Below are positions 1-8,117 of a stretch of DNA of 64,000 nucleotides, in pieces. The DNA comes from Paraburkholderia domus (GTDB taxonomy: Bacteria; Pseudomonadota; Gammaproteobacteria; Burkholderiales; Burkholderiaceae): positions 1-64,000 of the forward strand of contig NZ_CAJNAT010000028.1 in the NCBI RefSeq assembly GCF_905220705.1, written 5' to 3'. Under the pieces are notes generated by a model. It saw only the letters and a list, made by a program, of their open reading frames with translations. It made no database searches and was not told the DNA's origin. The stretch's first letter is position 1; every line of letters begins with the position of its first letter. A program made the position numbers and the translations under genes.

Positions 1-2
1 AG

Positions 3-71
3 AGCGCCGACGACTACGAGGCGCTGCTACCCTGGAAGCTGGGCAAGCGGGAGCACGAAAAAAACGTCTAG
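3..71 (+). CDS. C-terminal tail of a truncated CDS, possibly an IS66-type transposase
   Basis: An open frame enters from the left edge and ends at a TAG after 22 codons. The tail contains LLPW followed by basic residues, which resembles the last residues of IS66-family TnpC transposases (usually an LLPWN-like motif close to the end). This fits the mobile character of the next 9 kb, but 22 residues are too few for a firm call. It could be the end of any protein. Confidence 0.35.
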   Translation, partial: SADDYEALLPWKLGKREHEKNV

Positions 72-152
72 GTCAAGTCTGCGGGAGGGACGTGCTTCGC
101 TGATCGCTTACATTCATCGGAACTGCCTTCGTTACGTCACGCTCCCAACAAG

Positions 153-180
153 TTGACAGTGCCGTGCCGTTCACTATCCT
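153..180 (+). promoter_or_regulatory. Candidate sigma-70 promoter for the lanthipeptide operon
   Basis: A perfect -35 hexamer TTGACA (153-158) is followed after 16 nt by TATCCT (175-180), which matches the -10 consensus at four positions. Transcription would start near 187 and read into the precursor gene at 332, leaving a leader of about 145 nt. No operator was recognised. Confidence 0.4.
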
Positions 181-331
181 TAAAGTGCACGTGTCAGGTG
201 CATTCATTTTCGTGCATCTTTTGACAAACGGGTGTGGAAGGTGCTCGGTTAACACCATGGGGCTTGTCCGAGCAGTCCTTCTTGTATAACTTCCCAGGGG
301 CGGGGCCGTCCCCAATATTCCGCGAGAAACG

Positions 332-739
332 ATGATGCGATATAACGTAGGTGACCGCGACCACCTGACAACCATGTCCGACGAGCGCCGCCGTATCGTA
401 GCCTTGATCGCCGAGTGCATCTGGGTCAACCCCATCACCGCAGACATAGTCTCCAGCCGGCGGAAAGGCTGGCTGGGCCGTCTCGCCGATGGGACTGGCG
501 TCAGGCGCTTGGTGCTTCGACGGGTCATCTCCGATATGGGTAATCGCGAGTTTGAAGCGCTTTTGGCAGGTAACCCCGTGGGCGACGCTCCCGTGGTAGT
601 CCTCTCCGACAGCGCAATGGCGAGTACGTACGGAAGCTGTCTGCACGGCACTGGGACGTGCGGAAGCTGCCTACACCAAACTGGCACCTGCGGCACCTGC
701 GCTACCTGCTATGCGCCGGAAGTTGGTCTGATGAACTGA
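332..739 (+). CDS. Lanthipeptide precursor (LanA), Cys-rich tandem-repeat core
   Basis: Candidate substrate of the LanM encoded just downstream. It has 135 residues from the ATG at 332, or 121 if translation starts at M15 (374). Residues 1 to about 97 form a long, Arg-rich, mostly Cys-free leader containing FEALLAGNP near its end. The core from about S98 holds six Cys (103, 110, 113, 120, 123, 126), each directly preceded by Ser or Thr. A ten-residue unit GSCLHxTGTC occurs twice in a row (101-110 and 111-120) and is followed by a shortened GTCATC. No clear double-Gly cleavage site is visible; LLAG at 77-80 and AMAS near 95-98 are the nearest candidates. I did not recognise the leader family. 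The call rests on composition and on position before lanM. A shadow frame on the other strand covers the same bases and is rejected. Confidence 0.75.
   Translation: MMRYNVGDRDHLTTMSDERRRIVALIAECIWVNPITADIVSSRRKGWLGRLADGTGVRRLVLRRVISDMGNREFEALLAGNPVGDAPVVVLSDSAMASTYGSCLHGTGTCGSCLHQTGTCGTCATCYAPEVGLMN
632..691 (+). repeat. Two tandem 30-bp units in the precursor core
   Basis: Positions 632-661 and 662-691 encode the two GSCLHxTGTC units in frame. The DNA copies differ mostly at synonymous sites (for example TGT/TGC and CTG/CTA), so the peptide repeat is better conserved than the DNA. That suggests an old duplication kept by selection. A shortened third unit follows at 692-709. Confidence 0.8.
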
Positions 740-833
740 CGCTGGAATGCGCTCAGTCGAACGGCGCGTTCTTGTCCTTCCGACAGACTACGGCCTTCGG
801 CAATCGAGTGCCGGAGCGTCCGGGGAAAAATTA

Positions 834-3800
834 ATGGTCTGGAACTCGAAGATACTGCGCCTGCACGAACGTGCGGCATCAGGCATCGCGTCTGCGCAAC
901 CGACCGAAGATGACCTCGCTAGGCTTCGGCAGTGGACGAAACGTTATTTCCTCGGGAAGCCGAGTTCACTCAGTGCTCACCTTAGCTCCGCTGGCCTTTC
1001 GCTAGAAGCCGCCATCGCCGCCATGCGTGCGGGAGACCTGCCACTGTCGGAGTCGCGCTGGCATCTGCTTGGGGAGCCTTTGGGCGCGGAAGTCCTCCAG
1101 ATGGAGGAAATTGTCCTTAGGTCCAGGCATGGAGTAGACGCGGTATGCAGATATCTCTTGGACGAAGCGACTACCCGATTCCGCGACGCCGCGGAAAATA
1201 CAAGGGAAGCCCGTGTCGCCGATCTGGCATTCTTGGCGAGCGGTTTCAGGGATAACGTCGAGCGTCGACTGTCTCCACTGCTGATGCCATGCCTTGTGCT
1301 TGAAGCGAACCTCGCAAGGTTGACGCGCTCGCCTGACGCGACCTCGGCCGACGGTTTGAGCGCGTTCATAGAGCGTTTCCGGTCGCGGGAGGCTCGTGAT
1401 GCGTTTTGGTCGAAGTATCCGGTGATTCATCGGTTGGCGACGGCGACGGCGCGCAACGCTGCCGCTGCCGCCGTGGAGGCGATCTGCCGGATCGGCCGTG
1501 ACCGGGATAAGCTTTCGGATGCCTTCGACATCCCCGAATCGGACGCGCTATCCGACATCTCGTGGAGCGGAGGGGATTCGCACCGCCAGGGTAGGAGCGT
1601 CTTGATCCTCCGATTTGTCGACCGCAGAGTCGTCCTCAAGCCGCGCCCCATGGCGATCGACGTCGCCTACAATGGCCTGCTTCGCTGGTACGTTAGGCGC
1701 GCAGCAGTTGCCGACCCAGAGCGCCTCGTCCCCGCCAGTCATCAGGTGCTGGACATGGGAGACTACGGCTATGCCGAATTCGTTCCTCATCGCCCAGCAG
1801 CGGACAACGAGGCTGCCGCGCGGTTCTACGATCGTCTCGGCCAGATCCAATGCATCGCATGGATCCTCGGAATCACCGACCTGCATCACGAAAACTTGAT
1901 CGCAGACGGCGAGAATCCTCATTTGGTCGACGTCGAGGCGGTAGGCGCCAAGCCCGTCGCGGAGCCCCGCGTACGCCGGACTTACCAACGGTCGATGACA
2001 CGCGCCTTCAGGGCGTTCGGGTTCGGGACGGGCCTGCTGCCGATGCGGGTGAAAGGGGAGGAGGGCATTGTGGACATGAGCGCCATTGGGTCGCTCGGGC
2101 CGCAGACCGCTCCAACAAGACGGCCGCAGATCGAGGGCTATGGCGGCGACGACGCACGCATCGTGGTCAAGAAGGCGATGATGCCCGCGATGCAGAACGC
2201 GCCCGTCGTAGAAGGCAAGTCCGTATCCCCGGTCAGACACCTCGCTACACTGAAGAATGGGTTCGCAACTGCGAGACAAGTGTTCATGCAGGGACTTGAC
2301 GAACTCGAGGCCCCCGACGGCCCACTGAGCGCATTTGGACCCTGCGTCACGAGGTTAGTCGCTAGGCAGACGCAAGATTATGCCGACCTTATCGGCAAGG
2401 CTGCCCATCCGAGCATCGCTGTCGATGCGGCGGAGTGCGACGCGATGTGGGCTGGAAGTCTGCGCGGCTTAGCTGGCGACGCCCGCAATCTGGATCGCCT
2501 AGTCCGTTCCGAGACGGAGTGCCTGTGGGCCGGTGACGTACCCTACTTCTCTGTCGCGATCGACTCGTGCGACTTGATTGACTCGCGGGGCGACCTCATC
2601 CCGGGCTTCTTTGAGGAAGACGGGACCGCGGGCATGTACTCGCGCCTGATGGCGCTCGACCGCATGACGCTGATCCACGATGCAGCGCTCGATTCAGCAA
2701 TCAGGAGCACCGTCCCGTTGTCCTCCGGGCCGTCCTATGCATCAGTGCCGGAGCGTCTCAGCATTCAGCCAGACGTCTTCGTTAGGGTGGCCTCAGCCAT
2801 CGGCGACAGTATCGTTGCACACACCGCCTGGGTCGATGGCATGCCGTATGGCGTTGGGCTGATACCACTCGAGGTCGAGAATTACACAGCAGTTGTCCTG
2901 CCCGCCGACCTCTATGACGGTCTACCGGGCGTGGGGCTGTTCATGGGGTATCTCGCCCGCCAAACTGGAGACTCCTGTCACGCGACCTTCGCACGTGGTG
3001 TGCGGGAGCTCGTCCGCCGCCTGATTCGCGAACGTGCCGGTCCCACAGCATGTGGGGCCTTCAATGGGCTGGCTGGCCTGATCTATGCCGACCTTCATCT
3101 ATCCCGCTGCTTGGGCCTGCCGTCGTCCGACGAGGCGATGCATGCGTTGCCGCGCCTGCGGCGGCTGGCTGAAGTTGACCCACATTTGGACATTGTGTCC
3201 GGCGCGTCGGGCGCACTCCTAGTCTCCTTACGCATGTACGAGGCGACGGGCGACGCGGCCGCGCTGGCCGCCGGTGCCGCGGCGGCGCGGCGTCTAGCCG
3301 AGAAGGCGGAGCGGCAAGACCACGGTATCGCCTGGCATACGCTGAAGAACCACGATAACCGTTTGGGCGGCATGGCCCATGGGGCGACAGGGATTGCTTT
3401 GGCGCTCTGTCAATGGAACAGGGTTGACGCGAGGGAGGAATGGCGCACCCTGGTCGAAGGCGCCTACGTGTTCGAGCAGTCCTTGTTCGATGAGCGGACC
3501 GGCGCGTGGGCGGACATGCGCCGAGAAACCCCGGCCATGACGTGCTTCTGGTGCTATGGCGCACCCGGCATCGGCCTAGCGTTCGACGGCATGCGTGACG
3601 TGTTGGGCAATCCGGCCTGCGATCGTGTATTGGAGACGGCGGTCGATGCCACTTGGCAGCGCGGCCTGGTCGACAGTCATTGTCTGTGTCACGGCAACCT
3701 CGGTAACGCCGAGACATTTGCCGCGGCGTACATGCGTGACCACGCGTGCCGGTTGGCCGAGGCGGCGTTGGGTGACTTCCTTGAGACCGGCTCGTGGAAA

Positions 3801-3935
3801 TGCGGTCTTCCGGCGGGTGCCACGACGCCGGGCCTTATGTGTGGTCTAGCGGGCATTGGCTACGGTCTGCTGCGTCACGTCAATCCAAATCTTCCGAGAC
3901 TGCTCCTGCTTGAGGGACCCGCCGCGTGCGATTGA
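834..3935 (+). CDS. lanM: Class II lanthipeptide synthetase LanM
   Basis: Bifunctional enzyme that phosphorylates and eliminates water from Ser/Thr of the precursor and then forms thioether rings with Cys. Counting from the ATG at 834 (1033 residues), the N-terminal DUF4135 dehydratase domain has the kinase-like and elimination residues at nearly the positions known from CylM: D248 and H250 in GDSHxxGRSV, K269 in LKPRP, D349-H351-N354 in TDLHHEN, D366, and R507/T513 spaced by six. The C-terminal LanC cyclase domain keeps the zinc ligands C907 (WCYGAPG), C952 and H953 (LCHGNLG), plus LYDGLPG and GMAHG motifs. All key residues are present, so the enzyme looks active. An upstream in-frame ATG at 747, 7 nt after the precursor stop, would add 29 residues; 834 is preferred because GGGG lies just upstream and the residue numbering then fits CylM. 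No exporter gene follows. Confidence 0.95.
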   Translation: MVWNSKILRLHERAASGIASAQPTEDDLARLRQWTKRYFLGKPSSLSAHLSSAGLSLEAAIAAMRAGDLPLSESRWHLLGEPLGAEVLQMEEIVLRSRHGVDAVCRYLLDEATTRFRDAAENTREARVADLAFLASGFRDNVERRLSPLLMPCLVLEANLARLTRSPDATSADGLSAFIERFRSREARDAFWSKYPVIHRLATATARNAAAAAVEAICRIGRDRDKLSDAFDIPESDALSDISWSGGDSHRQGRSVLILRFVDRRVVLKPRPMAIDVAYNGLLRWYVRRAAVADPERLVPASHQVLDMGDYGYAEFVPHRPAADNEAAARFYDRLGQIQCIAWILGITDLHHENLIADGENPHLVDVEAVGAKPVAEPRVRRTYQRSMTRAFRAFGFGTGLLPMRVKGEEGIVDMSAIGSLGPQTAPTRRPQIEGYGGDDARIVVKKAMMPAMQNAPVVEGKSVSPVRHLATLKNGFATARQVFMQGLDELEAPDGPLSAFGPCVTRLVARQTQDYADLIGKAAHPSIAVDAAECDAMWAGSLRGLAGDARNLDRLVRSETECLWAGDVPYFSVAIDSCDLIDSRGDLIPGFFEEDGTAGMYSRLMALDRMTLIHDAALDSAIRSTVPLSSGPSYASVPERLSIQPDVFVRVASAIGDSIVAHTAWVDGMPYGVGLIPLEVENYTAVVLPADLYDGLPGVGLFMGYLARQTGDSCHATFARGVRELVRRLIRERAGPTACGAFNGLAGLIYADLHLSRCLGLPSSDEAMHALPRLRRLAEVDPHLDIVSGASGALLVSLRMYEATGDAAALAAGAAAARRLAEKAERQDHGIAWHTLKNHDNRLGGMAHGATGIALALCQWNRVDAREEWRTLVEGAYVFEQSLFDERTGAWADMRRETPAMTCFWCYGAPGIGLAFDGMRDVLGNPACDRVLETAVDATWQRGLVDSHCLCHGNLGNAETFAAAYMRDHACRLAEAALGDFLETGSWKCGLPAGATTPGLMCGLAGIGYGLLRHVNPNLPRLLLLEGPAACD

Positions 3936-4227
3936 TCCGCTCAGACCCTCGCGACACGCTGTCAACTGACAACCATCCGTGCGCGTGCTGGGCTTTGCCG
4001 CGACAAGTCTTTCGTGGAAGTCATTCGCACGAGTTGAAATCCGTATTGTTTGCAGTAGCGTGGGTCCCGTCTCCATCGGCTCACGCTTTGTCAGTGGGCG
4101 CCCGGCGATCCCGTCTTGACGATACTGATGTGGGTCAGGCCGCCGCTGAGCGTCAATGATGAGGTAGAAGCAGCGAGGGCGACGATCGCCGTGAACGGAT
4201 TGCGACTTGCGGGGGCAGCGGACAAAA
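3936..4227. other. Intergenic, no gene recognised
   Basis: Open frames here are short, overlap each other and show no domain or good ribosome site. One starts with a GTG at 3926 overlapping the lanM stop and could encode 77 residues, but nothing in it resembles a transporter, protease or immunity protein. Confidence 0.5.
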
Positions 4228-4372
4228 TTCTGCAGAACACGGAAACAGTTTTCTGCAAGCCGACGACCGTTGGTTTGCAGAAATCTGTTTCCTGCGTGCG
4301 GCCAGTCGAATCGGGACTCGCAGAGGCGCTGGGAACAAGTTTGCTTCAGAAAGTTCTGCAGAAAATTGTTCC
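4228..4372. repeat. REP-like cluster: two imperfect hairpins and two TTCTGCAGAA palindromes
   Basis: The ten-base palindrome TTCTGCAGAA occurs exactly at 4228-4237 and 4354-4363. Hairpin 1 has 18-bp arms at 4241-4258 and 4275-4292 with one mismatch and a 16-nt loop. Hairpin 2 has GGAACAA (4332-4338) pairing with TTGTTCC (4366-4372) and further partly paired bases inside. All parts share the TTTCTGCA/TGCAGAAA core. Coding frames across the region look accidental. Confidence 0.7.
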
Positions 4373-4528
4373 TCTGACGAGCGTTTGAGGCAATTTTGTA
4401 ACTTTCCCGACGCCTCCCGCACGTCGCAGAATTTGAGCTCCGACGAAAGCACTCCCGCTTGACGTTGCCTTGTGCGGTGGGGGTGAGCTTTTGGTATTAC
4501 GCGGCGCTTGTTTCACGGCTAGAGGCTA

Positions 4529-4581
4529 GAACAGATTTCTGCAAGGAGCGGGAACGGTTTTATGCAAACCGACGACGACCG
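4529..4581. repeat. Further copies of the TTTCTGCA repeat
   Basis: Positions 4529-4544 are the reverse complement of the right arm of the hairpin at 4275-4290 (15 of 16 bases). Positions 4551-4581 resemble, in direct orientation, the left arm and loop at 4241-4271, including the shared ACCGACGAC/GCCGACGAC stretch. The cluster therefore contains at least three related units within about 350 bp. Confidence 0.65.
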
Positions 4582-4632
4582 CCCCTTAGGAAGGCGTTGC
4601 CACCGATTTAATTTGACATAACATAATTTATC

Positions 4633-4658
4633 AATAAAAGTACGATCGTGCTTTTATT
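4633..4658. terminator. Near-perfect 26-bp palindrome, likely terminator
   Basis: AATAAAAG (4633-4640) and CTTTTATT (4651-4658) flank a centre that is itself almost palindromic around CGATCG; only one base pair mismatches. It lies 56 bp beyond the stop of the leftward DUF1488 gene in an AT-rich stretch, so a terminator for that gene is likely. An operator cannot be excluded. Confidence 0.5.
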
Positions 4659-4713
4659 TTGCATCTATTTTACACCGTCCTCGTCGCGAGAATCACCCCC
4701 AGCCAGCAGCGGT

Positions 4714-4983
4714 TTACCGGGCCACGAAATCGTTGGCGGTTAGCGACAGTCGGTCGTCGGGCCGCGCAAGCAGCTTTCTCTGTGCGACCGCGACAATGCG
4801 GTTGCGGCCGTTTTCAAATGTTTTGAGCGTGCGCGTCGCGTCGGCGCTACGCGGTAGCCAGAAATGCTCTTCGAGTGCGTCACGGGCAATTGCGCCTTCG
4901 ACTTCGCGGCCGCGGACGGACAGCATGAAAACCACGGCGCGTCCGTCCGGCGAGACGGCGGGCGCGCGATCAAGAAGTTCCAT
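4714..4983 (-). CDS. DUF1488 family protein
   Basis: Protein of 89 residues with the layout of DUF1488: an N-terminal PxxxxDGRAVVFML strand, then ALEEHFWLP and a long C-terminal helix ending in a short basic tail. The family is common in Burkholderiales and has no established function. The start at 4983 (MELLDRAP) is chosen over one seven codons upstream because GAGG lies 7 nt before it. It is a single leftward gene between repeats and the toxin-antitoxin pair. Confidence 0.75.
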   Translation of the reverse strand: MELLDRAPAVSPDGRAVVFMLSVRGREVEGAIARDALEEHFWLPRSADATRTLKTFENGRNRIVAVAQRKLLARPDDRLSLTANDFVAR

Positions 4984-5338
4984 GACGTACCTCGACAATA
5001 TCATTCACGGTCTTTGTATTTGTCCTGTGCCGCTCAACGATTAATCTACCAGAAGTCGAGAGCAGCGCAATCGTCAATGACGCAACGGCTCAGCTTCCCC
5101 AGGTATCCGTTATCGATAACCGCCGGCGACGTACGTGTTCGTTATTTCTTCAGACGACCGGCGCGTTGCAGGCGGTTTCGTGTTTTGACGTGTACGCAAT
5201 CGAGACAGACCGTTAGTTGCGTATTAGAAATCAACATCCTCCGTTAGGGTGAGCTTTTTCGGGAGGACGCGTGTACCACCATCTGGCGAGTGATCCGGCA
5301 CTACAGCGTGAGGACTCCCACCTGTAAGGCTGAATTTA
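4984..5338. other. Intergenic; one perfect 12-bp palindrome
   Basis: No convincing gene is seen. GTTATCGATAAC at 5109-5120 is a perfect palindrome of unknown role. Short frames on both strands have no ribosome site or recognisable domain. Confidence 0.45.
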
Positions 5339-5677
5339 TCACCGAGAACGCAATAGTCGTTTCTGGAGAAGCGTTCGTAGATCGCGGCGCGTATCGGTGA
5401 CGACGTGAATGTAAATCGTGTCGTCGCGCACCTCATAGATAACCCGATTCTGGCCGCTCAACGCTTCCCGGAAATTCAGGCCGCCGAAATCTGCAAGCTC
5501 CGCCGGGACATAACCGCTCTGAGGAAACTGCCTGATATTGCCAAACGTGACAGCCAATTCCGCAGACGTCTGCTTCCACGTCTGAGCACCGAAGCTTTTG
5601 AGGATGTAGCGACGCAAATCCTTTGTATCCTCCTGCGCCTCGTCGAGAATCAGGAGCTTCAGCATCGCCTGCCCCAT
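5339..5677 (-). CDS. RelE/ParE-family toxin of a type II toxin-antitoxin system
   Basis: Protein of 112 residues with the ParE/RelE pattern: an N-terminal LKLLILDEAQEDTKDLRRYI strand-helix, a middle IRQFPQSGYVPAELADFGGLNFRE stretch (given here in outline only), then NRVIYEVRDDTIYIHVVTDTRRD with the RVIYEV strand and a C-terminal Arg-rich helix. ParE members poison gyrase and RelE members cut mRNA; which one applies here cannot be told. The start codon overlaps the antitoxin stop by one base (TGATG), so translation is coupled. A start at M5 (MLKLL) is also possible. Confidence 0.85.
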   Translation of the reverse strand: MGQAMLKLLILDEAQEDTKDLRRYILKSFGAQTWKQTSAELAVTFGNIRQFPQSGYVPAELADFGGLNFREALSGQNRVIYEVRDDTIYIHVVTDTRRDLRTLLQKRLLRSR

Positions 5678-5961
5678 CAGCGGATTTTCTCCTTCCTATC
5701 AAGATCGTCGAGCTCGGCGAGAAACTCATCAGCGTCCTTGAATTTTCCTTGCTCGATGTCCTTCTGGCCTAAGGCCAGGATCTTGAGCAACGCCAGCGTT
5801 TGCTGAGTGTCCTCATAGCTCTGCACGTCCTGCACGACGAGCTTCGCCTCACCATTCTGCGTAATGAGCAGCGGCTCGCCAGAAGCCGTCAAATCCTTGA
5901 CGATCTGCGCTGCGTCGCTTTTCAGGTAGCTGATTGGCTTTACGTGGTCTGCCAGGCGCAT
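5677..5961 (-). CDS. Phd/YefM-family antitoxin
   Basis: Protein of 94 residues. The N-terminal half has the Phd/YefM DNA-binding layout: VKPISYLKSDAAQIV, then GEPLLITQNGEAKLVVQD. The C-terminal half is acidic and helical (ADEFLAELDDLDRKEK) and would wrap the toxin. A strong ribosome site (GGAGGATC) precedes the start. It is first in a two-gene leftward operon with the toxin; Phd proteins usually repress their own operon together with the toxin, and a palindrome overlaps the promoter. Confidence 0.88.
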   Translation of the reverse strand: MRLADHVKPISYLKSDAAQIVKDLTASGEPLLITQNGEAKLVVQDVQSYEDTQQTLALLKILALGQKDIEQGKFKDADEFLAELDDLDRKEKIR

Positions 5962-5994
5962 GTCTGATCCTCCGTTGGTCGCGTCATTCAGACC

Positions 5995-6023
5995 GAATAT
6001 AGACTAAATTCAGTTTTATGCAA
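5995..6023 (-). promoter_or_regulatory. Toxin-antitoxin promoter with overlapping operator
   Basis: On the minus strand, TTGCAT (6018-6023) and TATATT (5996-6001) are separated by 16 nt. The 17-bp palindrome GAATATAG-A-CTAAATTC (5995-6011, one mismatched pair) covers the -10 and most of the spacer, as expected for autorepression by a Phd-type antitoxin. Confidence 0.65.
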
Positions 6024-6521
6024 AGTCCTGAATCAGGCAGCGGCCGCTTCGTGGTCTGTCATCGGAGGCCCGATTTTCCCGCCCACAAATATGCTGCCGT
6101 TCGGCGCCATTCATTGGTCGCTAAGAATACGCCGCCCTATCCTGCTTCGCCCGCCTCACGGGCCACGGGCGATGCAGCGCGCTGGTCGGGCCTCAGCCTG
6201 CGCTTTGCGGCGACGGTGCCGACACATATCCCCTGCGGTTGCCCTTTGACGCCATATCAATTCTACGAACTAGCAACATAAGTAGTACTTCGCATACCGG
6301 TCAAATTTCCTCCGCGAGCGTTACTGCGACAGAACCTGTTGATGCGCAGGCTGGCGACTTCGCGCTCGCTTTCGCTATTGGTACCTCAACCGGCGGGAGC
6401 AACACCGTCAGCGTTTGGATCACCAGAACGACTCGTTGGCTGAAGACAAGCCCGCCGTGAGTACCCCCTCGCTTATAATCCCCGCATTGATAGTGATTTC
6501 ACCGGCGGAGAGCCCCACTCT
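6024..6521. other. Intergenic, no gene recognised
   Basis: Two overlapping plus-strand frames (87 and 73 codons) run through here but have no recognisable domain, no good ribosome site and skewed composition. The region may be decayed DNA. Confidence 0.4.
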
Positions 6522-7873
6522 ATGAGTCAGCCACATGGGCGATATGCGGGATCTCGAGACAAGGGCCCGCGTCAATCGCGCCAACCGTCGACTTCTCATC
6601 GACAGAACAAGCCATACGCAAAAACTCCACCTGCCCGGGATCCAGCCCAGACGGCATCCATTTTCAAAACACGTTCGTTTAAATGGCTGGTCGATGCGGT
6701 GGGCGCAGAGAATATTGCACTGGGACTCGATTCCAACCTGACGCGCGTGGCCGAATTAATAAACGGCGAGAGATTCACACCCGAGACGCCTTCCACATTG
6801 AAACGACGCTCGGGCTGCCCGATGGGTTTTTCGATCAACCCAACCCCGCCCTCACATCCGAGACCATCGGTCGTTTGAAGGCGCCGCTTGACTTTATTCG
6901 CGCTAACGCTGAACCGGAATCGGCGGACGAGCAGGCATCGGAACCGGCTCCTGCAATGCCAGCGAACCGCCGCCCTACCCCCACTGACCGTTTGCCCAGG
7001 GAACTAGAAATGCCAAAGAGAACCGATGGTGGCTCGCCACAGGCCGTCGCGAAGAGCAAGCCCACAGCGGCAAGGACTACCACGGTTACTTCGTCGAAAC
7101 CGGCATCAGCGAAAGCTAAAGTGTCCGTGAAGTCGGGCGCCCAGCAATCCTTGCCGTTGAACGACGTGGTCGCTCTGCAAAACATTCGTCGCGCCAACCT
7201 GCACGTACTCACCTCCCGTAAGGGATCGAAGGTGCAACTCAGCGCGGTAATGGGTATCAGCGCCTCCAACCTGGACAATCGTCTGTATGGGCAGAAGCGC
7301 ATGGACGACGCCGAAGCCAGCCGTTTCACTGAACGCCTCGGGTTGCCAACTGCGTGGCTGGATATTCCGCGTTCAGTCACGGACATTCCGGAGTCTGTGT
7401 CGGCTCTGCTTGATCCACAGTCCGGTCGACCTGCATCTGATCAACAGGAGCTATCGGCTAAGATAAGGCCGGAAGCGGCGGTGGCAAGAAAGTCCCCGGG
7501 TAAGAAGGCGAAAACCGTGAGCGGTCGACACGCCCAACCGTCCGAGGCGGATCACACCAGCGATGCCGCCGTGACGAAGGCAGACGTGGAGCAACTCGAT
7601 CCAGTACTCCCATCTGCCTCCGATCTGGCGATCCGGCAAACTGTTGACAACGATGTCACACCGTCCGCCTCTCACCAGCAGACTGTGCCGGCCTCCGTCA
7701 CAGAGTTCATTGCGGAGCCGCGCCGTTCTGCTACCGTGACGAGCCTGGACGATCTGATAGGCATTGAACCCATAGCAGAAGCCCTGATCAAGACGCTCGC
7801 AGGGAAAGCACGGACTGGGCAGCTGGATGAGATGAAAGCGCTGGAACTATTGCAACAGGTCGTGTCGCTCTGA
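6522..7873 (+). pseudogene. Frameshifted protein with two helix-turn-helix-like segments
   Basis: Two overlapping frames make one product of about 450 residues if a single missing base near 6787 is restored. The first frame starts at 6522 after GGCGGAGAG and gives FKWLVDAVGAENIALGL then RVAELINGERFTPET. The second continues at 6788 with FHIETTLGLPDGFFDQPNP. Together they form one XRE-like DNA-binding segment (about residues 50-110). A second similar segment lies further on (QLSAVMGISASNLDNRLYGQKRM, outline only; then RFTERLGLPTAWLD). Linkers are rich in Ala, Pro, Ser and Lys, and a helical C-terminus ends LELLQQVV. I recognise no named family. The break is a real mutation or a sequencing error; no slippery site is present for programmed frameshifting. 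Confidence 0.7.
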
Positions 7874-7887
7874 CCTGAATCGAAAGT

Positions 7888-8117
7888 TCAGCAGAATTCC
7901 GAGGCGGCGGGGCTGCCCGGTCGCCCGCGTTTGCCTGACACCAGTCCGGCAACGCCCGCGCCCGATAGCGCTGCATCAGGCGCTCGACTTGCCGCACGCT
8001 CAACGCAAGGCGGTCCGCTGCCTGACCTGGCTTCAGACGCCGCTCGCAAACGGCCTGTACAACCTTCAACCGGTCCAACTCGGTCATCGACATGGTGATC
8101 GTGCCGGATGCGTTCAT
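7888..8117 (-). pseudogene. ISNCY-type transposase, N-terminal fragment, frameshifted
   Basis: The first frame from 8117 reads TELDRLKVVQAVCERRLKP then SVRQVERLMQRYR, the N-terminal helix-turn-helix of ISNCY (IS1202-like) transposases. Near 7964 the reading continues in another frame with GVAGLVSGKRGRPG, the next conserved block. The frame stops at 7888, and the catalytic DDE domain is missing. A longer relative with a different truncation lies at 37756-38529. Confidence 0.75.

Noticed and set aside
73..696. A 207-codon minus-strand open frame over the precursor gene
   Set aside because: It is antisense to the precursor, has no ribosome site or domain, and its repeats merely mirror the Cys repeats of the plus strand.
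3926..4159. A 77-codon frame overlapping the lanM stop, considered as an immunity or export gene
   Set aside because: It has no membrane segment, no domain and no conserved feature; the overlap alone is not enough.
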